Positions 24,172 to 32,834 of a stretch of 64,000 nucleotides of DNA are shown piece after piece; position 1 is the stretch's first letter, and the number at the start of each line of letters is the position of its first letter. A model generated the notes under the pieces. It did not search any database. It had not been told where the DNA came from and saw only the letters and a list, made by a program, of their open reading frames with translations. Location: contig JAWSUE010000003.1 of NCBI GenBank assembly GCA_033549065.1, positions 62,001 to 126,000 on the forward strand, read 5' to 3'. The translations under genes and the position numbers were made by a program. The DNA is from Bacillota bacterium (GTDB taxonomy: Bacteria > Bacillota > Dethiobacteria > DTU022).

Positions 24172-25401
24172 TCATGAAGCCAGAGGAACTTTTTCTTCTA
24201 CTGCTTCACCACCACGGACACGAAACATCAGAAAGAGCGCTGCCAGGTAAGCCAAAGCAGCCATCGGGAATAAAACCATCCTTGTCCCTAACAAATCCAT
24301 AACCACACCAAACAGCGGCGGAGCGATAATTGCAGCCAGCATGGAGAAGAAGTAATATAAACCGGTGTAGGTTCCCAACTTTCCGGCAGGAGACATATCG
24401 CTGACCATGGGATAGGAATTGATATTGATCAGAGCCCAAAAAACCCCTCCACTGATTAATAAACCGATAGCAAGCACGATTGGTGTAGCAAAATAAAAGG
24501 AGCCCAGCATAACACACATCCCGACAAGACCGGCCAGGATAGTTTTTTTACGGCCCAGGGCAGTGGCTATAAAACCGCTCGGGATAGCCATCAGGAGGAA
24601 TGAGAGAGAAAAGAAACCGAGATAGAAAGCTGCCTGTGATTCATCAATACCCCATTTGTCCATACCGTAGAGAGTAAAGAAGGTTTCAACACCATTCCAG
24701 CCGATAAACCACATAAATATGGCAAAAAAGATAAAGCGGGTGCTGCCCTCTTTCCCCGTCATAACTTGGACTAGCGAGGCGACAATACCATCCGGACGTT
24801 TTTCTGACACCTCAAAACTCTCTTTCGGCTCTTTAATAGCCAGAAGTAGAATAATCAGGACCAGGATCATAATTATGGCGGCAACAATAAATGAAGCCTG
24901 GACACCCATAATTGCCGTAAACCCAAAGTAGAATACTAATGCCCCCAGACCGCCCATTAGATTTACTATGCCGTTGGCTTTACTCCTGTATACTGAAGGA
25001 GTCAGATCGGGCATCAGGGCAATAGTGGGGGCACGGAAAGCCGCCATGGCAATATTCATGATAATAATCACCGGGATAACGGTGATCAAGGATACACCCG
25101 CTGTAGGGATGAGGGCAAAGAAAAAAGCTGCAATCGGTATACTGATCAGCAGGAAGGGCATTCGACGGCCGAAACGGGTCCATGTCCGGTCGCTCAAAGC
25201 ACCAAACCAGGGAATCAGCAGTATGGCTGCTATATTATCAAAAGTCATGATAAAACCAACAGCAGTATCGGTATAAGGAAGATGTGTGAGCAATCTTTCC
25301 AGGATAGGCGGAACATAAGCGTTGTAAATAGACCAGGTAAGGGTGATAATCAGAAATCCAAAACCGAGAAGGACAATCTTTAAATAGCTAAATGATTTCA
25401 T
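24172..25401 (-). CDS. MFS transporter (SLC45/GPH-like)
   Basis: Twelve-helix major facilitator of 409 aa. The loop 2-3 motif is WFGALSDRTWTRFGRRMPFL, which with the two-halves layout recalls sugar/cation symporters of the SLC45-GPH type; a second copy appears as FIATALGRKKTILAG. The start is directly joined to the glycerophosphodiesterase stop (one base apart), so the two form an operon and the carrier may move glycerophosphodiesters or sugars. Substrate is not deducible. Confidence 0.82.
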   Translation of the reverse strand: MKSFSYLKIVLLGFGFLIITLTWSIYNAYVPPILERLLTHLPYTDTAVGFIMTFDNIAAILLIPWFGALSDRTWTRFGRRMPFLLISIPIAAFFFALIPTAGVSLITVIPVIIIMNIAMAAFRAPTIALMPDLTPSVYRSKANGIVNLMGGLGALVFYFGFTAIMGVQASFIVAAIIMILVLIILLLAIKEPKESFEVSEKRPDGIVASLVQVMTGKEGSTRFIFFAIFMWFIGWNGVETFFTLYGMDKWGIDESQAAFYLGFFSLSFLLMAIPSGFIATALGRKKTILAGLVGMCVMLGSFYFATPIVLAIGLLISGGVFWALININSYPMVSDMSPAGKLGTYTGLYYFFSMLAAIIAPPLFGVVMDLLGTRMVLFPMAALAYLAALFLMFRVRGGEAVEEKVPLAS

Positions 25402-26139
25402 CTACTTGCCTCCATCCAGGATTTTTTTAAGTTCCTGCGGTCGGTCGGTGATAATGGCCTCTATCCCTCCGGCAACCATCAATTCCATGTAGTTAATCTC
25501 ATTAACCGTCCAGGCAAATATGGGCAGTTTGTTTTCCCTGAAACCGGTTACAATTTCGGGATGCTGAAGGTGATAAAAGAGCGGGTGTACGGAATAACAA
25601 CCGAGTGAACGGGCATAGTTCCACGGTTCATAAAGTCCCGCTACGTAGAGTATCCCTGTCCTGATATCCGGATTGATTTTGCGGCATTCGACCAAGCTGT
25701 AGTGATTAAAGGATGATATTATCACTCTTTGTTCCAGTGAGCGACTGGCAACGCTTTTTAATACCGCCCCTTCCAATCCGGGATAAAGGACTATGCCGCT
25801 TTTTAGTTCTATATTAAAAATCAGGTTGCTCTCCAAAAACTGATCAAGCACTTCATCAAGGGTTGGGATTTTGGCCCCGCTGAATTCGGGATCGTACCAG
25901 CTTCCGGCATCCAGATTGCGCAGCTCATCAAGGCTGTAATCCTTGATCAGACCTTGACCATTTGTAGTCCGGTCGATTTTTTCATCATGGATCACAACCG
26001 GAATGCCGTCGCTGCTCATTTGTACATCGAATTCAAGACCATCGGCACCTGCTTCATAGGCTTTCTGAAAAGAAATCATCGTATTTTCCGGCGCCAGGGA
26101 AGAAGCGCCACGGTGGGCAATGTTAAGAGTCCCTGCCAA
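25402..26139 (-). CDS. Glycerophosphodiester phosphodiesterase
   Basis: Hydrolyses glycerophosphodiesters to glycerol-3-phosphate and an alcohol. 245 aa, no signal peptide, so the cytoplasmic UgpQ type. Catalytic features: IAHRGASSLAPENT (His/Arg and Glu), GLEFDVQMSSDGIPVVIHDE (metal Glu/Asp and second His) and FNIELKSG. The C-terminus has FAWTVNEINYMELMVAGGIE and ITDRPQELK, all standard. Upstream of and coupled to an MFS carrier, downstream of a DUF362 protein. Confidence 0.92.
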   Translation of the reverse strand: MAGTLNIAHRGASSLAPENTMISFQKAYEAGADGLEFDVQMSSDGIPVVIHDEKIDRTTNGQGLIKDYSLDELRNLDAGSWYDPEFSGAKIPTLDEVLDQFLESNLIFNIELKSGIVLYPGLEGAVLKSVASRSLEQRVIISSFNHYSLVECRKINPDIRTGILYVAGLYEPWNYARSLGCYSVHPLFYHLQHPEIVTGFRENKLPIFAWTVNEINYMELMVAGGIEAIITDRPQELKKILDGGK

Positions 26140-26151
26140 AGTATCCCCTCC

Positions 26152-27501
26152 TTATCTTATCTGGAAAAATGACTCATCAAACTCAGGATTACCTTCATAA
26201 CGGTTCATAAAGTAACCCGGTAGTTTATCCATCTGTTTGAATAGCGTTTCGTCAGCGTCAATGCCTGCTTTTCTTAAAGCCCTGGCGATATCTGCCGGAT
26301 CGGGGGGGCACCCCCTGGCAGCGAACATCTGCTGGATAGCCGGATGGTCTTTATTTTTACGATACATGCACTGGCCGATGAGCAGTGTTGCTTCCATACC
26401 CGGCGACGGTTCCATTATTTTACCGGTTAATACTTCGACATTATTCCACGGTTCACCCTGCCAGGCCTGCCGGATCGCCGTGAGGATTATCCCATTCAGG
26501 GCAGAACAGTAGGTGCACATTGAATCATCAAACTTTCTGTAGTAAATCCCCTGCAAGCCCTGTTTTTCGAAGGCTCGGGGCATTTCTCCTTTTTCGCTGC
26601 AGGTATACTCAAAATCAAAGGCATGAAAGGAGGCAACCTCTTCGATTATTTCACCGATTACATATATATCCGATAGATCCATAGGGCGTTTTGCTCTCTT
26701 CGCTACATGGACCAGATGCTCTACGGAGGACGGTTCATGGCCGAGAATTTTTGCACCGACCATATCTGCTGAAAGCATGTCGGTTGAGGCGATTAAGAGA
26801 TCACTGCGGTGCATCCGTCCATCAAAAGCGGGGCCTCTTTCAAGGCTGTAAATGCCGTCAATCATGGTTAATGAAGGCGGCATGGGCTCAATCAGATGCG
26901 AAATATAATAATGGAGATTTTTTTGGGGGTCGGCGCTGTGACATTTTTTCCGGGAGGCCAGATCGATCGTCCCTTTAAGATTTTTTATACCCAAACTGAC
27001 AGTTGTCTGGTTATGGGTTTTTAGAACAGGAAGATCGATCAAGAAGTCACTCTGAAGAATGTCCCGGTTAAATCTCAGATTCAGTCCATCACTAAGATCG
27101 ACTTTAACAAACGGCCTTTCCATGATATTAATGTATTTCACACCGTAACGCTTTTTCAACAGGTTATAGCCAAGCGATTCAAAGGCATGAGCAGGAGTTT
27201 CAGTATCTTTCGGATCGGCTACCAGACCCTCCCCGATCGTAATATTATTAACGCCATGTTCTATCAGTAGCTGCACAACATCCTCAACTACCTGTGAAGT
27301 TGTGATCACCCCCCATTTGGGGAAGGTACACGCTTTAGTCCAGAACACTATATTCGGTTTAATGAATACGCGTGATTGCACTGAAAGGCCGGCCAGACCA
27401 TCACAATCAAGGATTGCTTTCTTTACCGATTCGAAAGGCTCTTCATAACGAACGATGGAGACTTTCCTCTTATTCACAAATTTCACCACCAAGATATTCA
27501 T
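26152..27501 (-). CDS. DUF362 domain protein
   Basis: A 449-aa cytoplasmic protein of the DUF362 family, whose members are mostly uncharacterised and some carry ferredoxin domains. Typical segments: RVFIKPNIVFWTKAC near residue 45, INNITIGEG-like HGVNNITIGEGLV, DFLIDLPVLKTHNQTTVSL and GIKNLKGTIDLASRKKCH. No CxxCxxC ferredoxin motif is present, but a C-terminal FDDSMCTYCSALNGI could bind a metal. It lies 12 bases upstream of the phosphodiesterase and 14 bases after the DASS transporter, so all four genes look like one operon. Confidence 0.8.
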   Translation of the reverse strand: MNILVVKFVNKRKVSIVRYEEPFESVKKAILDCDGLAGLSVQSRVFIKPNIVFWTKACTFPKWGVITTSQVVEDVVQLLIEHGVNNITIGEGLVADPKDTETPAHAFESLGYNLLKKRYGVKYINIMERPFVKVDLSDGLNLRFNRDILQSDFLIDLPVLKTHNQTTVSLGIKNLKGTIDLASRKKCHSADPQKNLHYYISHLIEPMPPSLTMIDGIYSLERGPAFDGRMHRSDLLIASTDMLSADMVGAKILGHEPSSVEHLVHVAKRAKRPMDLSDIYVIGEIIEEVASFHAFDFEYTCSEKGEMPRAFEKQGLQGIYYRKFDDSMCTYCSALNGIILTAIRQAWQGEPWNNVEVLTGKIMEPSPGMEATLLIGQCMYRKNKDHPAIQQMFAARGCPPDPADIARALRKAGIDADETLFKQMDKLPGYFMNRYEGNPEFDESFFQIR

Positions 27502-27515
27502 ATTTATATTTCTAC

Positions 27516-29003
27516 TTAACGGAGGAATGCGCCAAAAATCAAGAAAGATGCAGTAACAGCAAAGGGAACTAGAAGCGTTAAAGGCAAACCGGCTTTCAGG
27601 AAATCCCGTATTGAAAAATAACCTGAAGAATAGGGGATAACATTTGTCGGGCTTGATGTTACAAGCAAGAACGCCAGCGAGGTTGCGATGGCCACCGGAC
27701 CGGCCAGCATCCAGGGGTCAATGGACATTTTAACTGATAGGGCAATTACCAGGGGAACCATGATAACGCCTGTAACGGTATTGCTCGAAAAGAAGACTTT
27801 GAGCAGTTCAACTGCCAGCACGGCCAAAAATATGCGGACGGCTGGGGTAAATTCTCCCAGAGGGGAAAATGCTGTCGATGCAAGCCAGGCGGCGGCACCC
27901 GTTTCATATACCACAGCACCCAGGGAAAGACCGGCAGCAATCAAGACAATAGCTCCCCAGTCAATATTTTTTTGAGCCTCTTTCCAGCTTATGATTTCGA
28001 TACCGGGCAGGAAAAAGAGTACAGCTGCCGAGAGCGCTACTATCTCAATCGGAATTGAAACTCCGGTCAGGCGTATTAATAGTGGATCGCCTACCCAAAA
28101 GATAACAGCCAGCAGGAATATAACCAGCGCCTTTTTTTCAACAGCAGTCATCTCTATTTTTTCACCTCTGTTTCCGGTCAAAACCGTTGATTCTTCCAAT
28201 CCGTCTGCCAGAGGTTCCGGGGGAAATATTTTGATCAGGATAAGGTATGACAGGGGAAGTATTAATATTGCAGCCGGCACTCCCACAGTCATCCAGCTGA
28301 GGAAATTGATATCTATTCCGGCCAGCTCCCTTAAATAGCCAAGGGCTACAATATTTGCCCCGTTACCAACCGGTGTAGAAATGCCACCGATAGCCGGTCC
28401 CCAGGCCACTGAAATCATCAATGCCCGGCCAAAATTACTTTTCAGGGGTAGAGCTTTACATTTATGAAGGATGTTAAGGGCAATCGGCAGCAGGATTGCC
28501 GAAACGGACATGTTGACAATCCACATTGAAAGAACTGCTCCGATCAATAAAAAAATAAAGACCAGTTTTCGTGAGTTCAACCCTACTTTGGCCAGGATCA
28601 TTCCTGTCAGCCGGTCCGCCAAACCGGATCTGGTCAATCCGACAGAAATAATGAGGATTCCGATAAAAAAAACTACAACAGTATTGCCGAATCCATAGGA
28701 CACTGTCTCTTTGAAGGGTACAAGACCAAACAGCGGGACCAGCAATATCCCGGTCAGGGCAGCTATTACAAAGGGAACCACTTCGGTAATCCACAGTATA
28801 ATGACAAAAGAGAGTATGGCCAGGGCAGCTTTACCCTCCAGGGTTAGCAAAGTATCAAGACCGTCATTATTAAATATTTGAAGCGGAAGGAAGTTGATGA
28901 TTAAAGCTACAGCAGCGGCGGCAAGCAGCATTACTAATTTTTTTAAAAAAATAATCCCCGGTTGATTGTTGGCTTGTCCCGCCTGATCCAATATTAATCT
29001 CAC
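27516..29003 (-). CDS. DASS (SLC13) family sodium:anion symporter
   Basis: Eleven- to twelve-helix membrane carrier of 495 aa for di/tricarboxylates, sulfate or similar anions, driven by Na+. Both Ser-Asn-Thr-type signatures are visible: PIGGISTPVGNGANIVALGY in the first half and FLLVTSSPTNVIPYSSG in the second, with the helical hairpin segments around them. First gene of a likely four-gene operon with DUF362, glycerophosphodiesterase and MFS genes. Exact substrate unknown. Confidence 0.88.
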   Translation of the reverse strand: MRLILDQAGQANNQPGIIFLKKLVMLLAAAAVALIINFLPLQIFNNDGLDTLLTLEGKAALAILSFVIILWITEVVPFVIAALTGILLVPLFGLVPFKETVSYGFGNTVVVFFIGILIISVGLTRSGLADRLTGMILAKVGLNSRKLVFIFLLIGAVLSMWIVNMSVSAILLPIALNILHKCKALPLKSNFGRALMISVAWGPAIGGISTPVGNGANIVALGYLRELAGIDINFLSWMTVGVPAAILILPLSYLILIKIFPPEPLADGLEESTVLTGNRGEKIEMTAVEKKALVIFLLAVIFWVGDPLLIRLTGVSIPIEIVALSAAVLFFLPGIEIISWKEAQKNIDWGAIVLIAAGLSLGAVVYETGAAAWLASTAFSPLGEFTPAVRIFLAVLAVELLKVFFSSNTVTGVIMVPLVIALSVKMSIDPWMLAGPVAIATSLAFLLVTSSPTNVIPYSSGYFSIRDFLKAGLPLTLLVPFAVTASFLIFGAFLR

Positions 29004-29092
29004 CTTTGCTGTAGGACTAGTTCAGGAAGAAGACTTATTTTGAAGCAATCATATCATTATTGCAAACTATTTAGCAATATAAGCAGCACCGG

Positions 29093-29121
29093 TTGATAAA
29101 ATCAGGGATAAGTGCTATGAT
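29093..29121 (+). promoter_or_regulatory. Predicted promoter of the thi transport operon
   Basis: TTGATA (29093-29098), 17-base spacer, TATGAT (29116-29121); transcription would start just before the TPP aptamer. Confidence 0.6.
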
Positions 29122-29137
29122 TGGGAAAAGTAAATAT

Positions 29138-29232
29138 AATCAGGGGAGCTGGGATAATAACCCGGCTGAGAAAGAACTGTACCTGTTCTGACCCTTTGAC
29201 CTGATCTGGGTAATGCCAGCGGAGGGATAAGT
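29138..29232 (+). ncRNA. TPP riboswitch (THI element)
   Basis: The conserved core is unmistakable: GGGGAGCTGGG, CCCGGCTGAGA (pyrimidine-sensing helix), ACCCTTTGACCTGATCTGGG, TAATGCCAGCGGAGGGA (pyrophosphate-sensing helix). It is followed by an intrinsic terminator and the thiamine/pyrimidine transport genes, so thiamine pyrophosphate should cause early termination. Confidence 0.97.
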
Positions 29233-29247
29233 ATAGCAGCTGTTCAG

Positions 29248-29278
29248 GCTGCCGCCCATGTTGGCGGCAGCTTTTATT
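29248..29278 (+). terminator. Expression-platform terminator of the TPP riboswitch
   Basis: A 9-bp stem GCTGCCGCC / GGCGGCAGC with 6-base loop followed by TTTTATT, 16 bases after the aptamer. Confidence 0.9.
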
Positions 29279-29303
29279 ATGCAAGCGATAAGGTGGTGAT
29301 CAA

Positions 29304-29594
29304 ATGGACAAGTGCAATGTAAGCCTGCAGATAATACCACTGGTCCCTTCTGAGAAAATATACCAGACGGTAGATAAAGTAATTGAAATGATTGATGCAA
29401 CAGGGGTTAAATACCTGGTCGGTCCGATGGAGACCACCATGGAAGGTGAACTCGATGAACTGCTGGAGATAGTTAAAAAGGCACAACAAATTTGTCTTGA
29501 TGAAGGCGCTGAAAGAGTGCTATCCATGATCAAGATCGATTACGCCCCGGGAGGTGTAACCATAGATGAGAAAATCGGCAAGTATAATAAATAG
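29304..29594 (+). CDS. Thiamine-binding protein, MTH1187/YkoF family
   Basis: 96-aa cytoplasmic ferredoxin-fold protein. The sequence MDKCNVSLQIIPLVPSEKIY then VGPMETTMEGELDELLEIV is typical of the MTH1187/YkoF family, which binds thiamine or hydroxymethylpyrimidine. Placement directly after a TPP riboswitch and before the ABC permease agrees. Its 3' end overlaps the permease start by 29 bases. Confidence 0.9.
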   Translation: MDKCNVSLQIIPLVPSEKIYQTVDKVIEMIDATGVKYLVGPMETTMEGELDELLEIVKKAQQICLDEGAERVLSMIKIDYAPGGVTIDEKIGKYNK

Positions 29595-30345
29595 TATCCC
29601 CTCCCTGATACTGATTGCGGGTTTAATTTTGATATGGGAACTGATCTCTTTTGCAGCCGGAATTCCGGCCTACATTCTGCCCCCGCCATCTGAAATAGCT
29701 GCCGCTCTTTATGAAAATTTATCGCTGCTTCTATTTCATACCAGGGCAACGCTCACTGCAGTTTTCGGTGGCCTCATCCTGGCTATTCTGGTTGCGCTGA
29801 TTCTGGCTTTCGCCATGGATCGCTGGCACTATGTAAAAAAAGCCGTATACCCGCTGCTGGTAATATCACAGGCTGTTCCTATATTTGCCCTGGCGCCTCT
29901 TATCCTGATCTGGTTTGGGGCAGGTCTCTTTCCAAAGGTACTTGTAGTAGCCCTTGTATGTTTTTTCCCGCTTGCTATCAACCTGGTAGAGGGTTTCAGC
30001 CAGGTTGATCCTGAAGCAGTGGATCTACTCCAAACCATGCAGGCCAACCGCTGGATGATTATGAAATCAGTTCAGCTGCCCTCCGCCCTGCCCTACTTTT
30101 TTTCCGGATTAAAAATTGCCGCCACCTACAGCGTTCTCGGGGCTATTATCGGTGAGTGGTTGGCTGCAAGGGCAGGACTTGGGATTTACATGCTCAGGGC
30201 AATGCATTCTTTTCAAACCAGCCGTTTATTTGCTTCAATCATTGTAGTGATATTCTTCAGCCTTATACTATTTAAACTGGTTGACCTGGCTGGATGGTTT
30301 TTCATGCCCTGGCAGAGAAAACCAACAAAAAGTAATGGAGGTTGA
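29566..30345 (+). CDS. thiX: ABC transporter permease for thiamine precursor (ThiX-like)
   Basis: Membrane subunit of 259 aa with about six helices and the binding-protein-dependent (BPD) permease EAA-like loop (ADLLQTMQ-type: EAVDLLQTMQANRWMIMKSV, then LPSALPYFFSGLKIA). Belongs to the SsuC/TauC/ThiX group. By context under a TPP riboswitch it would import a thiamine pyrimidine precursor such as formylaminopyrimidine or HMP. The start at 29566 lies inside the preceding gene, indicating translational coupling. Confidence 0.88.
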   Translation: MRKSASIINSIPSLILIAGLILIWELISFAAGIPAYILPPPSEIAAALYENLSLLLFHTRATLTAVFGGLILAILVALILAFAMDRWHYVKKAVYPLLVISQAVPIFALAPLILIWFGAGLFPKVLVVALVCFFPLAINLVEGFSQVDPEAVDLLQTMQANRWMIMKSVQLPSALPYFFSGLKIAATYSVLGAIIGEWLAARAGLGIYMLRAMHSFQTSRLFASIIVVIFFSLILFKLVDLAGWFFMPWQRKPTKSNGG

Positions 30346-30350
30346 TCAAG

Positions 30351-31340
30351 ATGTTAGTAAGAAAAAAAAGTTTTGGCCGGCTCTTATTGATTATGCTGGC
30401 TGCAGGAATATTGCTGCTCGCAGGCTGCAGTGCTGATGAGCAGGAGCAGTTGACCGGTGTAACAATCCTGTTGGATTGGACTCCAAACACCAATTACAGC
30501 GGCCTTTATGCAGCGATCGATCAAGGGTACTATCTCGAAGAAGGGCTGGATGTTGAGATAATCCAGGCTCCGGGCAGTGTAGTGCAAATGGTTGCCGCCG
30601 GACAGGCAGAGTTCGGTATTAGCTACCAGGAAGAGGTCACTTATGCCCGAATAAGCGACATGCCGGTCGTATCTATTGCCGCGATTATCCAGCATAATAC
30701 TTCCGGATTTGCTTCTTTGAAAGATAAAAATATCGAAACCCCGAAAGATTTTGAAGGAAAAAGTTATGGCGGCTGGGGTTCACCTGTGGAAGAGGCTACA
30801 ATTAAAGCACTGATGGAGCAATACGATGCTGATTTCGAATCTGTTGATATTGTGACCACCGGTGAAGTAGATTCCCTGATAGTTATGCAAAGAGAAGCCG
30901 ATTTTGTATGGATTTACTACGGTTGGACCGGTATCGAGGCTGAACTCAAAGGATTGGAGTTAAATTTTATAGAACTTCGCCAGGTTGACCCGGCACTTGA
31001 TTACTACACTCCGGTGATTATTACCGGTGAAAAATTAATCGCGGATTATCCCGGGCTGGTAGAAAAATTTATGAGAGCTACCTCCAGGGGTTACAGGTTG
31101 GCAATCGAAGATCCGCTTGAGGCTGCGGGAATTCTTCTGGAATATGCACCCGAGCTGAATGAGGAACTGGTTAAAGCCAGCCAGCAGTGGCTGGCCGACA
31201 GGTACCAAGCGGATGCCGAAACCTGGGGAATCCAGGACAGAGAAACCTGGCTGGCTTACAGTGAATGGCTCTATGAAGAAGACCTGATCGAAGAAATCCC
31301 CGATATAGATGATGCCTTTACAAACGAATTTCTGAGGTGA
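30351..31340 (+). CDS. thiY: Substrate-binding lipoprotein, ThiY/NMT1-like
   Basis: Extracytoplasmic binding lipoprotein. Signal peptide LLLIMLAAGILLLAGC with the lipobox LAGC, then an NMT1/THI5-like domain: TILLDWTPNTNYSGLYAAIDQGYYLEEGLDVE-type start, PGSVVQMVAAGQAEFGISYQ and KSYGGWGSPVEE. ATG 30351 has GGAGG ten bases upstream. The fungal CCCFC motif of THI5 is not present. Length about 329 aa is normal for ThiY. Stop overlaps the ATPase start (GTGA). Confidence 0.9.
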   Translation: MLVRKKSFGRLLLIMLAAGILLLAGCSADEQEQLTGVTILLDWTPNTNYSGLYAAIDQGYYLEEGLDVEIIQAPGSVVQMVAAGQAEFGISYQEEVTYARISDMPVVSIAAIIQHNTSGFASLKDKNIETPKDFEGKSYGGWGSPVEEATIKALMEQYDADFESVDIVTTGEVDSLIVMQREADFVWIYYGWTGIEAELKGLELNFIELRQVDPALDYYTPVIITGEKLIADYPGLVEKFMRATSRGYRLAIEDPLEAAGILLEYAPELNEELVKASQQWLADRYQADAETWGIQDRETWLAYSEWLYEEDLIEEIPDIDDAFTNEFLR

Positions 31341-32116
31341 GTAAAATAGATAAATTGCGTCTGGATAAAATATATTCCACATATTACTCGGGAGATATAA
31401 AACTTCCGGTTCTTGAGGACATATCTATCAATGTAAAACCAGGTGAGTTCGTTTCTGTTTTGGGTCCCAGCGGATCGGGCAAGAGCACGATCCTGAAGCT
31501 CGCCGCCGGCCTGCTCGGGCCGGATAAAGGTAAGGTGTTCTATGATGATTTCGACGTTACCGGTGAACCGAGAAGAGTCGGTTACATGCCGCAGCAGGAT
31601 CTCCTGTTTCCCTGGAAGACCTTGAAAGAGAATGCAGCCCTGCCTTTGCTGTCTGCAGGTGTGGTCAGGACTGAGGCGTTCCGGCAGGTTGAACAAATGC
31701 TGCCAATTTTCGGTCTTGAAGGCTTCGCCGATTACTACCCAAACGAACTCTCGGGGGGGATGCGCCAACGGGGTGCCCTGATGAGGACACTTTTGGTAAA
31801 TAGCGATCTGCTGCTGCTGGATGAACCTTTTGCTGCGCTTGATGCTATTACCCGGGAAATGTTACAAGACTGGCTGGAGCAAATCAGACAGCGCTTCAGC
31901 CATTCTGTTCTCTTTGTAACCCATAGTATAGATGAAGCGATCTATCTGTCGGACCGGGTTTATATCATCACCGAGAGGCCCGGGAAAATAGCCCTGGAAC
32001 AACCGGTAACCCTGCCGCGCCCGCGAAAGAGAACTCTGGTCACCGGACCGGAATTTGCCGCTTACAAAGCTTTGCTGATTAAAACATTGGCAAGGGAAGG
32101 TATCAATAAGCCTTAA
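31337..32116 (+). CDS. thiZ: ABC transporter ATP-binding protein (ThiZ-like)
   Basis: 259-aa ATPase energising the thiamine-precursor importer. Walker A LGPSGSGKSTILK, Q-loop MPQQDLLFPWKT, signature NELSGGMRQRGALMRTL, Walker B LLLLDEPFAALDA and H-loop VLFVTHSIDEA. GTG start at 31337 overlaps the thiY stop by 4 bases. Closes the riboswitch-controlled operon; no clear terminator before the convergent thiN. Confidence 0.93.
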   Translation: MSKIDKLRLDKIYSTYYSGDIKLPVLEDISINVKPGEFVSVLGPSGSGKSTILKLAAGLLGPDKGKVFYDDFDVTGEPRRVGYMPQQDLLFPWKTLKENAALPLLSAGVVRTEAFRQVEQMLPIFGLEGFADYYPNELSGGMRQRGALMRTLLVNSDLLLLDEPFAALDAITREMLQDWLEQIRQRFSHSVLFVTHSIDEAIYLSDRVYIITERPGKIALEQPVTLPRPRKRTLVTGPEFAAYKALLIKTLAREGINKP

Positions 32117-32137
32117 ATATTTTATGACTGGGTTTTT

Positions 32138-32794
32138 TTATTTAACCGGGCTGATTGTTTTAATCAGAAGCAATAATCCTGCCGAGAAAGAGATCCTGGC
32201 TTTCCCTGAAGTGAATTCATTGCTCAGGCCGCGGGTGGATCCGAAATTAAGGGGTTCATTCTGAAGCGGAAATTTAAGCCCTTCAGTTCTGATATTTTCC
32301 ACCTGCCCTGTCAGGGCAAAAAGTGATAGATACTCGCCGGGCAGCCCTTCTATTTCCAGATCCCCATCGGTCATCCTGATTTCCTGGCGTCCATCTATAA
32401 TCAAGGCCGGAATCCCTTTATTCAGGGGGATCTTCAAGAGCAGCAGATTGATAAAACCGTGATCTGTCCTATCCCCACCTAACGCACCAAGAATAATTAT
32501 TTCTGAAGGATTCATCTCCACCGCATGATCAAGAGCCAGCTCCAGGTCTGATTTATCTTTCCCCTCCGGGTGTTTAATCAGTTCAGGATTGGTACTTTCG
32601 ATCTCCCTTTGTTTTTCAGGTAAGAGAGAATCAAAATCTCCGATAATCAGATTTGGTTTTACTCCGATGGTTAAAGCATGGATAGATCCACCGTTGCAGG
32701 TAATAATATAATCATCGGGACGCAGCAATTCCCTGTAAAATTCAGGTTTTTTAAAATCACCGCTGGCAATGATAACAATCCTCTGTTCGGACAA
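32138..32794 (-). CDS. thiN: Thiamine pyrophosphokinase
   Basis: Transfers pyrophosphate from ATP to thiamine to make TPP. 218 aa. Motifs: DDYIITCNGGSIHALTIGV, PNLIIGDFDSLLPE (catalytic Asps), HPEGKDKSDLELALDHAV and GALGGDRTDHGFINLLLL. The C-terminal thiamin-binding domain carries RTEGLKFPLQNEPL and STRGLSNEF. TTG start at 32794 with AAGAAGG eight bases upstream. Convergent with the transport operon, 22 bases apart, completing a precursor-import and activation locus. Confidence 0.93.
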   Translation of the reverse strand: MSEQRIVIIASGDFKKPEFYRELLRPDDYIITCNGGSIHALTIGVKPNLIIGDFDSLLPEKQREIESTNPELIKHPEGKDKSDLELALDHAVEMNPSEIIILGALGGDRTDHGFINLLLLKIPLNKGIPALIIDGRQEIRMTDGDLEIEGLPGEYLSLFALTGQVENIRTEGLKFPLQNEPLNFGSTRGLSNEFTSGKARISFSAGLLLLIKTISPVK

Positions 32795-32834
32795 TAGTCA
32801 TGCCTTCTTTCATCTGTTTGGTAAAGCAAAAAAA

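Noticed and set aside
32117-32160. A terminator between thiZ and thiN
   Set aside because: A weak GGTT/AACC pairing around a T-run is present, too short to support a call.
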